A DNA stretch of 39,775 bases from an uncultured Paenibacillus sp. (lineage in GTDB: Bacteria; Bacillota; Bacilli; Paenibacillales; Paenibacillaceae). The position numbers and the translations under genes were made by a program. The stretch covers positions 1 to 39,775 of the forward strand of contig CALAWP010000102.1 in assembly GCA_937895345.1 (NCBI GenBank), in the 5' to 3' direction. The notes below the pieces were generated by a model that ran no database searches, was not told the DNA's origin, and saw nothing but the letters and a program-made list of their open reading frames with translations. This document shows, one piece after another, positions 16,059 to 24,532 of the stretch (positions are counted from its first letter, which is position 1; each line of letters starts with the position of its first letter).

Positions 16059-17015
16059 TTATTCGCCCACCTTTCGCAGCAATTTTTGCGTCAGCTTGTT
16101 GGTCCCGATCATAATGCCGAACAAAACCGTCGCGATCGCCGATGCGTAGCCCATCTCAAAGCGGATCGTGCCGTAGTCCATCAAATGCGTCACGACCGTA
16201 TGTCCCGCATAATTGACGCTTGGAAAGCCCGCCAACGCGATCGATATTTCCGCCACCGCAAACGAAGCGGTAATTTGCATGACGGCGCCGAACATCAGCT
16301 GGGGCCTCATGGAAGGCAAAGTAATAAACCAGAGCTCCTGCCACCGGTTTTTGATGCCGTCCACCGCTCCCGCCTCGACCAACGTTTTGTCGATGGATTG
16401 AAGCCCCGCAATAAAGGCCAGGAAGCTGGTGCCCAAGCTTAACCACAGCTGGACAATGACAATGATGGTCAAAATATACTTTTCATCCTGCAGCCATTGG
16501 ATCGGCTCCAGTATGATCCCGATTCTCATCAGAAAGCCGTTCAAGTAACCGTAGCTGTCCCCGGAAAACATAATGAGCCAAATAAAAAATACGTTCCCGG
16601 AAATAGAAGGCGCATAAAACACAAGCGTCATGAACGCGCGTACTTTCGGCGAAAGCTCGTTGATGATCCAGGCGAACACGAAACAGGCGATATAGCTGAC
16701 CGGACCGGTAATGACCGCAAACAAGAACGTATTTTTTAAGGCGATCATAAACACGTCGTCGTTCAGAAACAGCCTCGCATAATTTTGCCAGCCGACAAAT
16801 CGCGGAAACTCCAGCATATTGAAGTAAAAGAAGCTGAGCAGCAGCGAGAAGACGACCGGAATGACCGTAAACAAAAAGAAAATAATCATGTACGGGCTCA
16901 TGAGCAAATAATAATGTTTGTTCTTTTTCAGCTCAGCCGCCAAGTTGGCCCATCGGGAAATTTTCACCGGATGGATGGAGCCCCGTACGGGTTGACTGGT
17001 GTTTGTCGCTTGCAT
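16059..17015 (-). CDS. Sugar ABC transporter permease, MalF-type (pair A)
   Basis: A 318-residue permease with six predicted helices, the first at about 33-57 after a cytoplasmic N-terminus rich in polar residues. The EAA loop is VEAGAVDGIKNRWQELWFITLP near residues 225-246; the usual EAA is changed to EAG. It most likely works with the fused binding protein encoded just upstream (17033-19930) and the MalG-type protein encoded just downstream. GGGGGTGG lies six bases before the ATG. The absence of an ATPase gene again points to a shared ATPase from elsewhere on the chromosome. Confidence 0.9.
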   Translation of the reverse strand: MQATNTSQPVRGSIHPVKISRWANLAAELKKNKHYYLLMSPYMIIFFLFTVIPVVFSLLLSFFYFNMLEFPRFVGWQNYARLFLNDDVFMIALKNTFLFAVITGPVSYIACFVFAWIINELSPKVRAFMTLVFYAPSISGNVFFIWLIMFSGDSYGYLNGFLMRIGIILEPIQWLQDEKYILTIIVIVQLWLSLGTSFLAFIAGLQSIDKTLVEAGAVDGIKNRWQELWFITLPSMRPQLMFGAVMQITASFAVAEISIALAGFPSVNYAGHTVVTHLMDYGTIRFEMGYASAIATVLFGIMIGTNKLTQKLLRKVGE

Positions 17016-17032
17016 CGGCTTCCACCCCCACG

Positions 17033-19930
17033 CTAATACGGCAAATGAAACTCCTGCCGTTTAATCTCGATCTCGTCGTTGATGTACAAAATGTAATCCG
17101 ATAACGCCTCGCGAGGATTTTCGTTACCGTTCACAACCTTGCGGAAGGCATTGTCCAGATGCCGGCCCGTGAAATATCCTCCCGGCACTTGCGGAATGCC
17201 TCTTACCCATTGCCATTGGCTCTCCAGATTGTTGTAGTCCTTCACCGGCCATGGCAGCTCCTCCAGCGCTTCGATGTTGGCCGTCGGATAACGGGCGGCT
17301 TCGCCCATCAGCCCTTCCATCTCGCGTCCGAACTGGATTTGCGTCTCCTTGCCGGTCCACCATTTCATGAAGGCCCAGGCAGACTCCTTGTCCTTGGCGT
17401 TTTCCAGCATCATAACGGCGGTTGTATGGCTGGCGACTTCATGATTCAGGCTGCCGTCCTCCGATACCGTGCCTGGAACGATCGTAAAGTCCCACAATCC
17501 TTTAATCTCCGGCGCAAGAACAGTCAGCATGTTGTAAGTGGTATAATCCGCAATGCCGATCGGCATTTCGCCCGTCCGGAACCGGTTCGGGAAATCGGCC
17601 TTGATCGGAAACTTGTAATTGGTATAAAACTGCGTCCATTGCTTGAAAACCTGCATCGAGGTTTCCGAGTCGAGTCCGCTCTTCTTGCCGTTATCCCGGT
17701 AAAATTCCCCGCCCTTCTGGTAGAGGAGCATGGCGAAGGCGGCATTCGGCGTCAGAGTAGCATTGTTGAGCGTATCCTCCAGCGGCAAATAAAACTGCAT
17801 ATTATGCTTCTGCAGCACGGAAATCATGTTGTAGACGTCCTGCCATGTCTTGGGAGGAGTCAACCCCAATTCCTCCAGAATGTCCTTGCGGTAGAACAAC
17901 ATCGGGAACGTCTGCTGCTCGGGAAGAGCATACGTCCCGCCGTCGAATCTGTACGGCTCCAAGGCGCTGTCGCGAAACCGCGAGGCCACATCCTCGAAGT
18001 CGGCAAACTGCGTCAAATCGGCGGCGGCGCTGCGCATCGCATAGTTGACCGGCACGTCTTCGCCGATCTGCAGCGCGATATCCGGACCTTCGCCGGCCAG
18101 CGTAGCCGGAAGCAGTATATTGCCCGGGACAAGTCTCAGCTGAACGGAAATGTCCGTCTCGGGCGTAAAGGAATCGTCAATGAGCGCCTTCAGCACTTGC
18201 GCCTGATCCCGGCCGGTCGTTACCCAGACGGTCACCGATTTCTGCTTCTCCTCCGTGTTGCCGATACTGTCGTAGTCTTCCGTATAGGAAGCGAGATAGG
18301 AGCCCAGCTCGTGCTTGACTTGTTCCAAAAAAGTCGCGTCCGCTCGCGGCAGCTTGCTGTCGGGCGAAGCGACGACCAGATAGTCGAGCGCTAGCGGCTG
18401 TTCGCGCACGGTCAATATCCAGGTGCCGAGACCGCCGACATTAATCTTGAACGCGTCCAAACGTCTCGCCACGGTTTCCGGCTCGGCAATCATCTCCTCC
18501 AGCTGCCGGACCATCGTATGGAGCACGGCAACCTTGTCGCTGCGTTCGCCGGTCGATTTTTCCAAATAATCGGCGACGCTTTGAATCGTTTCGGCTTGCT
18601 CGCGGAATACGTCCACCATGTCCGGAATCCGCTTTTCCAGCTGATAATCCCGGTAAGGATCCGGCGTATTGGACGTAATCATCAATATTTTGCGATACAT
18701 TTCGTTCAGCTGCAGCACGCTCGACTCGATGGTCTGAATAAGCGGCGCAAGCTCGCCCAGCGCCACTTCCATCCGAATGCGATGCGTTCCTTTGGTCAAA
18801 TGAAACAAATACGGCTCCTCGCCGCCCAGCACGTCCATCCGCCAATCCATATCGAAGTCGAAACGGAGGCGCTTCATTTCCTGAAACGGATATTGTCCGT
18901 CGATCATCAAGCTTCTTGTGGCATAGACGCCGCGAAGCTGATCCTGTTTCCGCTTTAGCGCGATCTGGTACAAGCCGTCTTCCTCGACCTCGAATTCCCA
19001 TTCGATCCATTGGCCGGGCAGCTTCCAATTCAATCCGCCGATCGTGTTGATCCGCAGCTTGGATACATGATAGGGCATAACCGAAGGACTCGATTTGTCG
19101 GATATCGGATACAAGGTCGGAGAAGATTTGTAAGCGGCATCCTCCGCCTGAACAATAATGAGCTGCTGTTGGGCCGGAGCGATGCCGGCCGATTCGTATC
19201 CGGCCCTCGCTTCCTCATAAGTCTGCAGATCCGGTTCCCGGTACAGCTCGATGTAATCAATGGCCATCGGCTCCCGCAGCGCCGTTAAGGCTATCGTTTG
19301 AATGCCGGCATCCAAATAAAACAAATACGGTTCATCGTAATAACCGTCGCTGTCTATGAGCGAAGCCGTCTGCCAGATCGGCCTCTCGATTTGCCGCGGG
19401 CGCAGATCGTTGCCTCTGTCGTCCCTCTGGATCTCTTCATGGCGGTTGGCCCACACCCGGTCGAACAACAGGATGTCCGCCCCTTCGAACGGAATTTGGC
19501 CGTTGATGGCCAGCGCTCTTTCAATGGCGGAACTTTTTCCTTCGATCGGCAAATAGCGGATTCGAATGTTGTACAGACCCGATTGGGCAACCGGAACCTC
19601 CCAGCTGACGGTACCCGTCTCCGGCGTGACAACCGCCTCGCCGTCCAAGCCCGGCAGATGATCGGCGATCTCGAACGTTCCGCCGTCCGCGGACGCATAG
19701 TGCTCCCCTTCTATCCGAATGACCTGCTCCGGACGCCCCGCGGCCCGATGTTGTTTCAAATAATCCGCATAGCCGCCTTCTTTCTCGTCGTCGGTGACGG
19801 CGATAAAATCGCTCATCGCCTGAACCCGTCCGCGGTCGGCCGATTTCGAAGGGTAGAAAGCCCATATGGAAAGGCATAATACGGCCATCGCCAGCAACAC
19901 TATGACCGCGTTTTTTCTTATGAAGTTCAC
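17033..19930 (-). CDS. Membrane-anchored extracellular solute-binding protein fused to two carbohydrate-binding-like modules
   Basis: A 965-residue protein, more than twice the usual binding-protein length. Residues 8-26 form an uncleaved membrane anchor; C19 is not in a lipobox. Residues about 68-235 and 255-405 look like two CBM6/CBM35-type beta-sandwiches, opening IRIEGEHYAS and IIVQAEDAAY and containing GLYNIRIRY and GLYQIALKR. A helical segment (410-545) links them to a family 1 solute-binding domain (about 560-965) with the motifs TWQDVYNMI and the C-terminal GKETQIQFG. The modules would hold polymer or long oligosaccharide beside the importer. The start is a GTG behind GGGGAGAAAAG. A separate lipoprotein binding protein precedes it, so the operon has two. 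Confidence 0.85.
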   Translation of the reverse strand: MNFIRKNAVIVLLAMAVLCLSIWAFYPSKSADRGRVQAMSDFIAVTDDEKEGGYADYLKQHRAAGRPEQVIRIEGEHYASADGGTFEIADHLPGLDGEAVVTPETGTVSWEVPVAQSGLYNIRIRYLPIEGKSSAIERALAINGQIPFEGADILLFDRVWANRHEEIQRDDRGNDLRPRQIERPIWQTASLIDSDGYYDEPYLFYLDAGIQTIALTALREPMAIDYIELYREPDLQTYEEARAGYESAGIAPAQQQLIIVQAEDAAYKSSPTLYPISDKSSPSVMPYHVSKLRINTIGGLNWKLPGQWIEWEFEVEEDGLYQIALKRKQDQLRGVYATRSLMIDGQYPFQEMKRLRFDFDMDWRMDVLGGEEPYLFHLTKGTHRIRMEVALGELAPLIQTIESSVLQLNEMYRKILMITSNTPDPYRDYQLEKRIPDMVDVFREQAETIQSVADYLEKSTGERSDKVAVLHTMVRQLEEMIAEPETVARRLDAFKINVGGLGTWILTVREQPLALDYLVVASPDSKLPRADATFLEQVKHELGSYLASYTEDYDSIGNTEEKQKSVTVWVTTGRDQAQVLKALIDDSFTPETDISVQLRLVPGNILLPATLAGEGPDIALQIGEDVPVNYAMRSAAADLTQFADFEDVASRFRDSALEPYRFDGGTYALPEQQTFPMLFYRKDILEELGLTPPKTWQDVYNMISVLQKHNMQFYLPLEDTLNNATLTPNAAFAMLLYQKGGEFYRDNGKKSGLDSETSMQVFKQWTQFYTNYKFPIKADFPNRFRTGEMPIGIADYTTYNMLTVLAPEIKGLWDFTIVPGTVSEDGSLNHEVASHTTAVMMLENAKDKESAWAFMKWWTGKETQIQFGREMEGLMGEAARYPTANIEALEELPWPVKDYNNLESQWQWVRGIPQVPGGYFTGRHLDNAFRKVVNGNENPREALSDYILYINDEIEIKRQEFHLPY

Positions 19931-19969
19931 CTTTTCTCCCCTCCTGCCGCAAAAGTTCCGATTTCAGTA

Positions 19970-20006
19970 ACAGTCCCCATTCCAGACTGCTCCAAATGGG
20001 GACTGT
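19970..20006 (-). promoter_or_regulatory. Stable intercistronic hairpin between the two binding-protein genes
   Basis: ACAGTCCCCATT (19970-19981) and AATGGGGACTGT (19995-20006) form a perfect 12-bp stem with a 13-base loop. No T-tract follows on the minus strand (TTACTG), so it is more likely an mRNA-processing or stabilising structure than a full terminator. It would keep the first binding protein at higher levels than the downstream permeases. Confidence 0.55.
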
Positions 20007-20026
20007 CGTTCAACTATGAAGGGCTG

Positions 20027-21391
20027 TTACTTGTACACTTCGTCAAGCGCCGCCTGAAGCACCGGCTTATATTTCTCAATGATGGTCGAGACCGAAATGC
20101 CGCCGACTACCTCGCCGTTGAAATCCCAATAAGGGAAGGATGGGAAGGAATCCTGGTGATCCAGCACCAGCATGCCGTCTCCCGCCATACGCGCGTTGTT
20201 GATATCGCTGTCGTCCGTGAAGTGGCTCTCCAGCGACGATTGGCCCGGGAAGTCGTAGATCGAATCGAACTCGTTAATTTTTTCCCAGATGTACAACAGC
20301 TGCTCCGGATTTTCGACCGCTTTCGGAATAGTCAGCGCCTGGAAATCTCCTTCTCCGGAATGATACGCCGTTGCGCTCGGCCCTTTCGGGAACGGCAGGA
20401 AGCCGATGTCGTAGTCCGCCATATCCGTCTTGATGCCGCCAATCTCATACATATATCCTGCGTACATGAGCGTATTGCCTTGACGGAAAAACTGGGCCGG
20501 CTCCTGCCAATCGCCGCCTTCCGTCGGCCTGGCGACCTGCTCGTTCACAATGCGGTTTACAAAATTCAGCGCTTCTACCGTTTTCGGGTTATCGAGGTTT
20601 TGTTGATCGGCCACGGTTAGAGACGTTTCGTTGGAATACAGCGCATGCGACATCAGTCCGCTTTGCGCCAGCCCCCACGTATCGAGCTTGCCGTCGTTGT
20701 TCGTATCCTTGTTCGCTTCTTTCGCAACCTGAATGAAGGTATCCCAGTTCCAGGCGTCTCCGTCGACATAGTCCTGAAGCGGGTTTATGCCCAATTGGTT
20801 CATCAGAGTCCGGTTGTAAAATACGCCGCTAATCAGATTCGCTTTATCCTCGGTAAAGCCGTAAACTTTGCCTTCATACTGCATAAACTCGCTAACCTTC
20901 TGGTTGAAAACTTTATCATTCGTCGTATAGTCATCCAGCGGCCACAACAGATCCTGCTTAACCAAGGCCGGAATCGCATACTTCTTGCCCATGCGTACGA
21001 TATCGCCGATCGGCTCGCCCGCCATCAGCGACGAGACGACCTTGTCCCGATATTCGCCGAAGTCGATCGTAATATACTCGATCTTGAAGTTGTGTTTTTC
21101 CATGAGCGCTTCCAAATTCGCCTTGCGTTGAATGTTGTCCGGATTGTCCTCCTGGATCGTCATGTCGAACCACGAAACGACCTTGATCGTTCGTCCGCCC
21201 ATATTGAAATCCATTTCAGGCGTTCCGGTATCTTCCTCCGCATTCGTTCCTTCATTGCCCGAACCGGCCGTTTCCGTCGGCGCGACGGTGGCGGTGCCTC
21301 CATTGCCGCCGCTTCCTCCGTTGCCGCCGCTGCAGGCGGCCATCACAACCATCATGACCAGGCTTAACGCGATTAACAAAGTCTTTTTCAT
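20027..21391 (-). CDS. Lipoprotein sugar-binding protein of an ABC importer
   Basis: A 454-residue exported lipoprotein. The signal peptide ends VVMAAC with the lipidated cysteine at 20. A Gly/Ser/Thr-rich linker (21-55) leads to a family 1 extracellular solute-binding fold (60-454). The segment NKDTNNDGKLDTWGL near residues 235-250 resembles the calcium loop found in several oligosaccharide-binding proteins. It is the first gene of the long operon, directly behind a cre-overlapped promoter, so it should be catabolite-repressed by CcpA. GGGGGATCGAAACAAGG precedes the ATG. It may serve permease pair A, pair B or both. The substrate is inferred to be xylo-oligosaccharide. Confidence 0.92.
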   Translation of the reverse strand: MKKTLLIALSLVMMVVMAACSGGNGGSGGNGGTATVAPTETAGSGNEGTNAEEDTGTPEMDFNMGGRTIKVVSWFDMTIQEDNPDNIQRKANLEALMEKHNFKIEYITIDFGEYRDKVVSSLMAGEPIGDIVRMGKKYAIPALVKQDLLWPLDDYTTNDKVFNQKVSEFMQYEGKVYGFTEDKANLISGVFYNRTLMNQLGINPLQDYVDGDAWNWDTFIQVAKEANKDTNNDGKLDTWGLAQSGLMSHALYSNETSLTVADQQNLDNPKTVEALNFVNRIVNEQVARPTEGGDWQEPAQFFRQGNTLMYAGYMYEIGGIKTDMADYDIGFLPFPKGPSATAYHSGEGDFQALTIPKAVENPEQLLYIWEKINEFDSIYDFPGQSSLESHFTDDSDINNARMAGDGMLVLDHQDSFPSFPYWDFNGEVVGGISVSTIIEKYKPVLQAALDEVYK

Positions 21392-21429
21392 CCTTGTTTC
21401 GATCCCCCTTGGATTGGATTACATGTTGA

Positions 21430-21459
21430 AGTGTAGCGCTTACATCGGGAAGCCAACAA
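21430..21459 (-). promoter_or_regulatory. Main xylan-operon promoter with overlapping cre-like site
   Basis: On the minus strand -35 TTGTTG (21454-21459) and -10 TACACT (21430-21435) are 18 bp apart. The cre-like sequence TGTAAGCGCTACA (21432-21444) overlaps the -10, so CcpA binding would block transcription. It is one base short of the palindrome TGTAAGCGCTTACA. The promoter is very like the one at 30262-30290. Confidence 0.65.
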
Positions 21460-21684
21460 CCTGACGCCATGCAGATGTTTCACCCGCCAAACTATAGGCT
21501 GCAGGCTCGGCCGGCCTTTCTCCCGCGCCGCAGGCAGCAATGGGGTAAAGATCGGTTGGCAATGTCAACACTTGCACATTATGCGAGGAGCGGACGCTGT
21601 AAACGGCCGCATTCCGCCATGCTGCGGTTGCCGCCGTTCGGAACAATGGAGTAAACAATTGCAGCAAGTCTAAAGAATTGCACA
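21460..21684. other. Intergenic region between the main operon and its divergent regulator
   Basis: There is no credible coding frame here. The stretch lies between the operon promoter (to 21459) and the regulator's promoter (from 21685) and is the natural place for an AraC-type activator to bind. No strong inverted or direct repeat stands out by eye. Confidence 0.5.
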
Positions 21685-21714
21685 TTGTTTGGTGACGTGA
21701 CCCTTCTTCATAAT
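21685..21714 (+). promoter_or_regulatory. Probable promoter of the pseudo-receiver AraC regulator
   Basis: -35 TTGTTT (21685-21690) and -10 CATAAT (21709-21714) with an 18-bp spacer. The start codon follows about 40 bases after the predicted transcription start. Both boxes deviate from consensus, which fits weak constitutive expression of a regulator. Confidence 0.4.
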
Positions 21715-21760
21715 TAAAGCGTATTCATTTTTTGCGAAATGCCATGAAAGCGGGGGCCGA

Positions 21761-22525
21761 ATGATGTATAAAGTGTTAATCGCCGATCAAAATCGCCATT
21801 CGGGCTGTCATACCATGCCGGATTGGGAACGCCACGGATTTGTGCTGGAAGCGGTCGTCGACGATTTCGCTCAAGCAGCGTCTTATTTGAAGCAGCACCC
21901 GGTCTCTCTCGTTCTGATCGGCATGAAGGGATTTCCGTCCGCCGGCATGCTGCTCTGCCGGCAAATCCGGCAATTCAGCCGAGTCCCGATTATTTTATTG
22001 GGCGGCAGCGGCGATTTTCGGCTGGCCAGAAAAGCGCTGACCTATCACGTCAGCGATTATTTGCCCGATCCGGTGCGGGCCGCCGAGCTGGCGGGAAGCT
22101 TGAAAGCGGTTAAACAAGAGCTCGACGCCCGACAATCCGCTGCTCCTGCGGCGTCGCGGTATCCGGAACGGATGGCGGCAGCCGAAACCAGGTCATCGGA
22201 TGCGGTCATTGATGTCGTCAAACGGTACGTCGAACAGCAGCTGCATGAACAGGTGACCTTGAAGAAAATATCGAGCCTGCTCCATTTCAACAGCGCGTAT
22301 TTGGGCCAGAAATTCAAGTCGCACGAAAACATGACGTTTAACGAATATTTGCTTCAGCAACGCATGGAACGCGCCAAGCAGCTGCTGGCGCAAACGGATT
22401 TGCGGATCTACGAAATCGCGAACGAAGTAGGGTATACGGAGATCGACTGGTTTTACAAGAAGTTTAAGGAGTATACGGGAGCCAGCGCCAACGAATATCG
22501 CAAGCAAGCCTTCCATTCGGCTTGA
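21761..22525 (+). CDS. AraC-family regulator with a degenerate receiver domain
   Basis: A 254-residue regulator of YesN type. Residues 1-115 have the receiver fold, but the phosphorylation chemistry is gone. The acidic pair is reduced to ADQN, the acceptor aspartate is G54 (LVLIGMKG instead of the usual LTDIRMPG), and the conserved lysine is Asp in YLPDP. The C-terminal 100 residues are an intact AraC double helix-turn-helix, ending IANEVGYTEIDWFYKKFKEYTGASANEYRK. No kinase gene is adjacent. It is divergent from the 12-gene operon and is the best candidate for its activator. It probably works through ligand binding or dimerisation rather than phosphorylation. AGCGGGGG precedes two adjacent ATGs; the first is used. 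Confidence 0.88.
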   Translation: MMYKVLIADQNRHSGCHTMPDWERHGFVLEAVVDDFAQAASYLKQHPVSLVLIGMKGFPSAGMLLCRQIRQFSRVPIILLGGSGDFRLARKALTYHVSDYLPDPVRAAELAGSLKAVKQELDARQSAAPAASRYPERMAAAETRSSDAVIDVVKRYVEQQLHEQVTLKKISSLLHFNSAYLGQKFKSHENMTFNEYLLQQRMERAKQLLAQTDLRIYEIANEVGYTEIDWFYKKFKEYTGASANEYRKQAFHSA

Positions 22526-22582
22526 GGTCGCGGGGTAACCGTTTAATAAGGGCGTCCATTTCCTATGCGCGTTCAACTTAAA

Positions 22583-22616
22583 GCAGCATCGCGGGCCAAG
22601 CCTTCCGCGATGCTGC
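22583..22616. terminator. Bidirectional terminator between convergent AraC and GH5 genes
   Basis: GCAGCATCGCGG (22583-22594) and CCGCGATGCTGC (22605-22616) form a perfect 12-bp stem with a 10-base loop. On the minus strand TTTAAG follows. It serves the GH5 gene best and may also stop the AraC transcript. Confidence 0.6.
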
Positions 22617-22651
22617 CGTTGACGGTCAGCGCTTCGAGGCCGGTGCTTTCG

Positions 22652-24352
22652 TCAATCGATCTTAATGAGCTGCCATTGCTGATTCAGATCTCCACGATAC
22701 GGATTTTGCCGGATCAGCGCGCCGTCTGATGTCGAGGAACCGGCTACTTCTACGGCTTTGTTGCTGTTGAGGTTTATGATGCTCCAATAGCCGTTGCTCA
22801 GCTTGATCAGGCGGAACCGCTGCGCGGAGTTGGCGAAATCCTGCATCAGCTGAATCGCTTCTCCGTTGTTTTTGGTGCCGTTGCGCACGTCCATCACTTT
22901 GCCGTCCGACGAACTGACGCTGCGCAGCCGGTACACATTTGTGGAAGTTCCCATATCCTGGACGACCCATCGCTGCGCCGTCGCATTGTTGTCGGTCCAT
23001 TGCTGCAGCTGCAGAGCGTTCGTATTTTGACCGCCCGGCACGTCGATGTTCTTGCCCGAGTTGCGGTTGACGAGTTTATAGGTCGATCCGGACAGGATGC
23101 CGTTCCATATACCGTTCCAAGGGTTCATCTGGGCCCGTTCATAATACCATTCGAAGATGAAGCGAGCCATGCCGTCGCGGGAAGCGTCCCCGTCGAACAG
23201 CAAGCCGGCGGTCGGATCGGCGAACGAGCTTCTCGGTCCTGGCTGCAGCAGAAAGCCGTTCATATGGACGGCGATGCTGACGTTGCCCGCCGACGTGAAG
23301 ATCGCTTTCGTATTTTTGCCGAAGCCTTCATTCGAGCCGTTGAAGAGCTGCCAATATTCGGAGTCGCCCGGAAGCCGCTTGAACCACGTCGTTTCCGTAA
23401 TGTTGATCGGGTAATGGTCGGCGCACGGTTTAATGTTCGTATCCCATTGCTGCTGCAATATTGCGGCGTTGTCGTGGGCGCCGTACCCAGGATACCAGTG
23501 GACGGAATAACCGAGATTGTTCAGCGGATCCGTCAGCGGATGCGTCGCGCACAGCTGATAATATTGTCCCCAGCCGAGGCCGGAAGCCCAGATGACGTTG
23601 TCTGCGCCTTGATTGCGGATTGTGGAAATCATCGAGTTCTGGAAGTTTCGAAGCGCGTTCCAGAAGGCGACGAATTCGGGATCGGACGGATGTCCTCCCC
23701 AGCGCCCGTTGGCGTACGATAATACCGGCTCGTTGACCAGCTCGAACATGACGTTGTCCGCGCTCTTGATGCCGGGCTGGGAAGCGAGGTAACCCCAAAT
23801 TTGATTGAACTTGTCGAGATTGGACTGCGTCGTCGCCTGATCGTTCTGAAACGTAAAGTCGAGGCCGATCGTGACGTAAAGCCCTTTCGTTCTGGCATAT
23901 TCGATATAGGGAATGAGGACATTTTGCGTAAAGGCTTGTACGCCGGCAAAATTATACGTGCCCGCCGCAACGTCGCCCATATCTTCCCGGTCGATGAAGA
24001 GCCGAACCTGGTTCATATACCAGCCGTGGCTGTTGCCGTATTTGGGCGAAGTGTCCGTAAAGGTGTTCGAGATGTCCTTCAAATATTCCAAAATCGCCGC
24101 GTGCCGGTTCCCCCCGTTCCGGTTCAAATAATAGCTGCTGCTTTGATACGTCCAATACGATCCGCCGGGCTGATGCCATCCGCTGAGCAATACCGGCTCG
24201 CCGCTGCTGTTGACGAGCTGATTGCCGCTGACGTGAAGCTTGGTCATGGGCATGCCCGTCCAGGCGAACGCCGGCGCATTCGCCGGCACCGCCAGTGCCA
24301 GCATGACGGCCAGCAGCACGAGCAGCTTGAGGTGTCTTTTTGCTTTTCTCAT
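22652..24352 (-). CDS. Secreted glycoside hydrolase family 5 enzyme with ricin-type module
   Basis: A 566-residue secreted enzyme. The signal peptide (1-30) ends APAFA. The GH5 (beta/alpha)8 domain spans about 33-410, with acid/base E208 in FELVNEPV and nucleophile E320 in INITETTW; the motif SVHWYPG precedes the nucleophile. Residues about 422-566 are a ricin-B/CBM13-like trefoil with QxW repeats (LQLQQWTD, LNQQWQLI). GH5 covers cellulases, mannanases and xylanases; the subfamily was not assigned, so the substrate is open. The start is ATG 24352, nine bases after GGAG; an in-frame TTG at 24361 abuts the ribosome binding site and is excluded. It has its own promoter with a full-match cre site and a long leader. 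Confidence 0.88.
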   Translation of the reverse strand: MRKAKRHLKLLVLLAVMLALAVPANAPAFAWTGMPMTKLHVSGNQLVNSSGEPVLLSGWHQPGGSYWTYQSSSYYLNRNGGNRHAAILEYLKDISNTFTDTSPKYGNSHGWYMNQVRLFIDREDMGDVAAGTYNFAGVQAFTQNVLIPYIEYARTKGLYVTIGLDFTFQNDQATTQSNLDKFNQIWGYLASQPGIKSADNVMFELVNEPVLSYANGRWGGHPSDPEFVAFWNALRNFQNSMISTIRNQGADNVIWASGLGWGQYYQLCATHPLTDPLNNLGYSVHWYPGYGAHDNAAILQQQWDTNIKPCADHYPINITETTWFKRLPGDSEYWQLFNGSNEGFGKNTKAIFTSAGNVSIAVHMNGFLLQPGPRSSFADPTAGLLFDGDASRDGMARFIFEWYYERAQMNPWNGIWNGILSGSTYKLVNRNSGKNIDVPGGQNTNALQLQQWTDNNATAQRWVVQDMGTSTNVYRLRSVSSSDGKVMDVRNGTKNNGEAIQLMQDFANSAQRFRLIKLSNGYWSIINLNSNKAVEVAGSSTSDGALIRQNPYRGDLNQQWQLIKID

Positions 24353-24416
24353 TACTTTCAACTCCTTTGTTTGTTATATGCTACACGCCCGAATCGCCGT
24401 TTCCGGCCAGCCGGAC

Positions 24417-24488
24417 GATGCAACCTCTTCCGCGTACAGGGCACCAACTCCCGATGCAGCCTCATCCGCGTATGGGGCACCAACTCCG
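24417..24488. repeat. Two-copy 36-bp tandem repeat in the GH5 leader
   Basis: Units at 24417-24452 and 24453-24488 match at about 31 of 36 positions. Both lie in the untranslated leader between the cre-controlled promoter and the GH5 start codon. Each contains GTTGGTGCCC on the transcribed strand. The role is unknown. Confidence 0.7.
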
Positions 24489-24532
24489 TTTCTCTATCAT
24501 TCTCTCCGTATATCTATTTACTCGCATTTTAA

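Noticed and set aside
8651..17015. The two permease pairs as a recent tandem duplication
   Set aside because: The pairs differ widely in loop lengths, EAA-loop sequence and termini, and the genes between them are unrelated, so independent recruitment or an old duplication is more likely.
24362..24532. Riboswitch in the long GH5 leader
   Set aside because: The leader's notable structure is the 36-bp tandem repeat. No known aptamer core or terminator/antiterminator pair was recognised.
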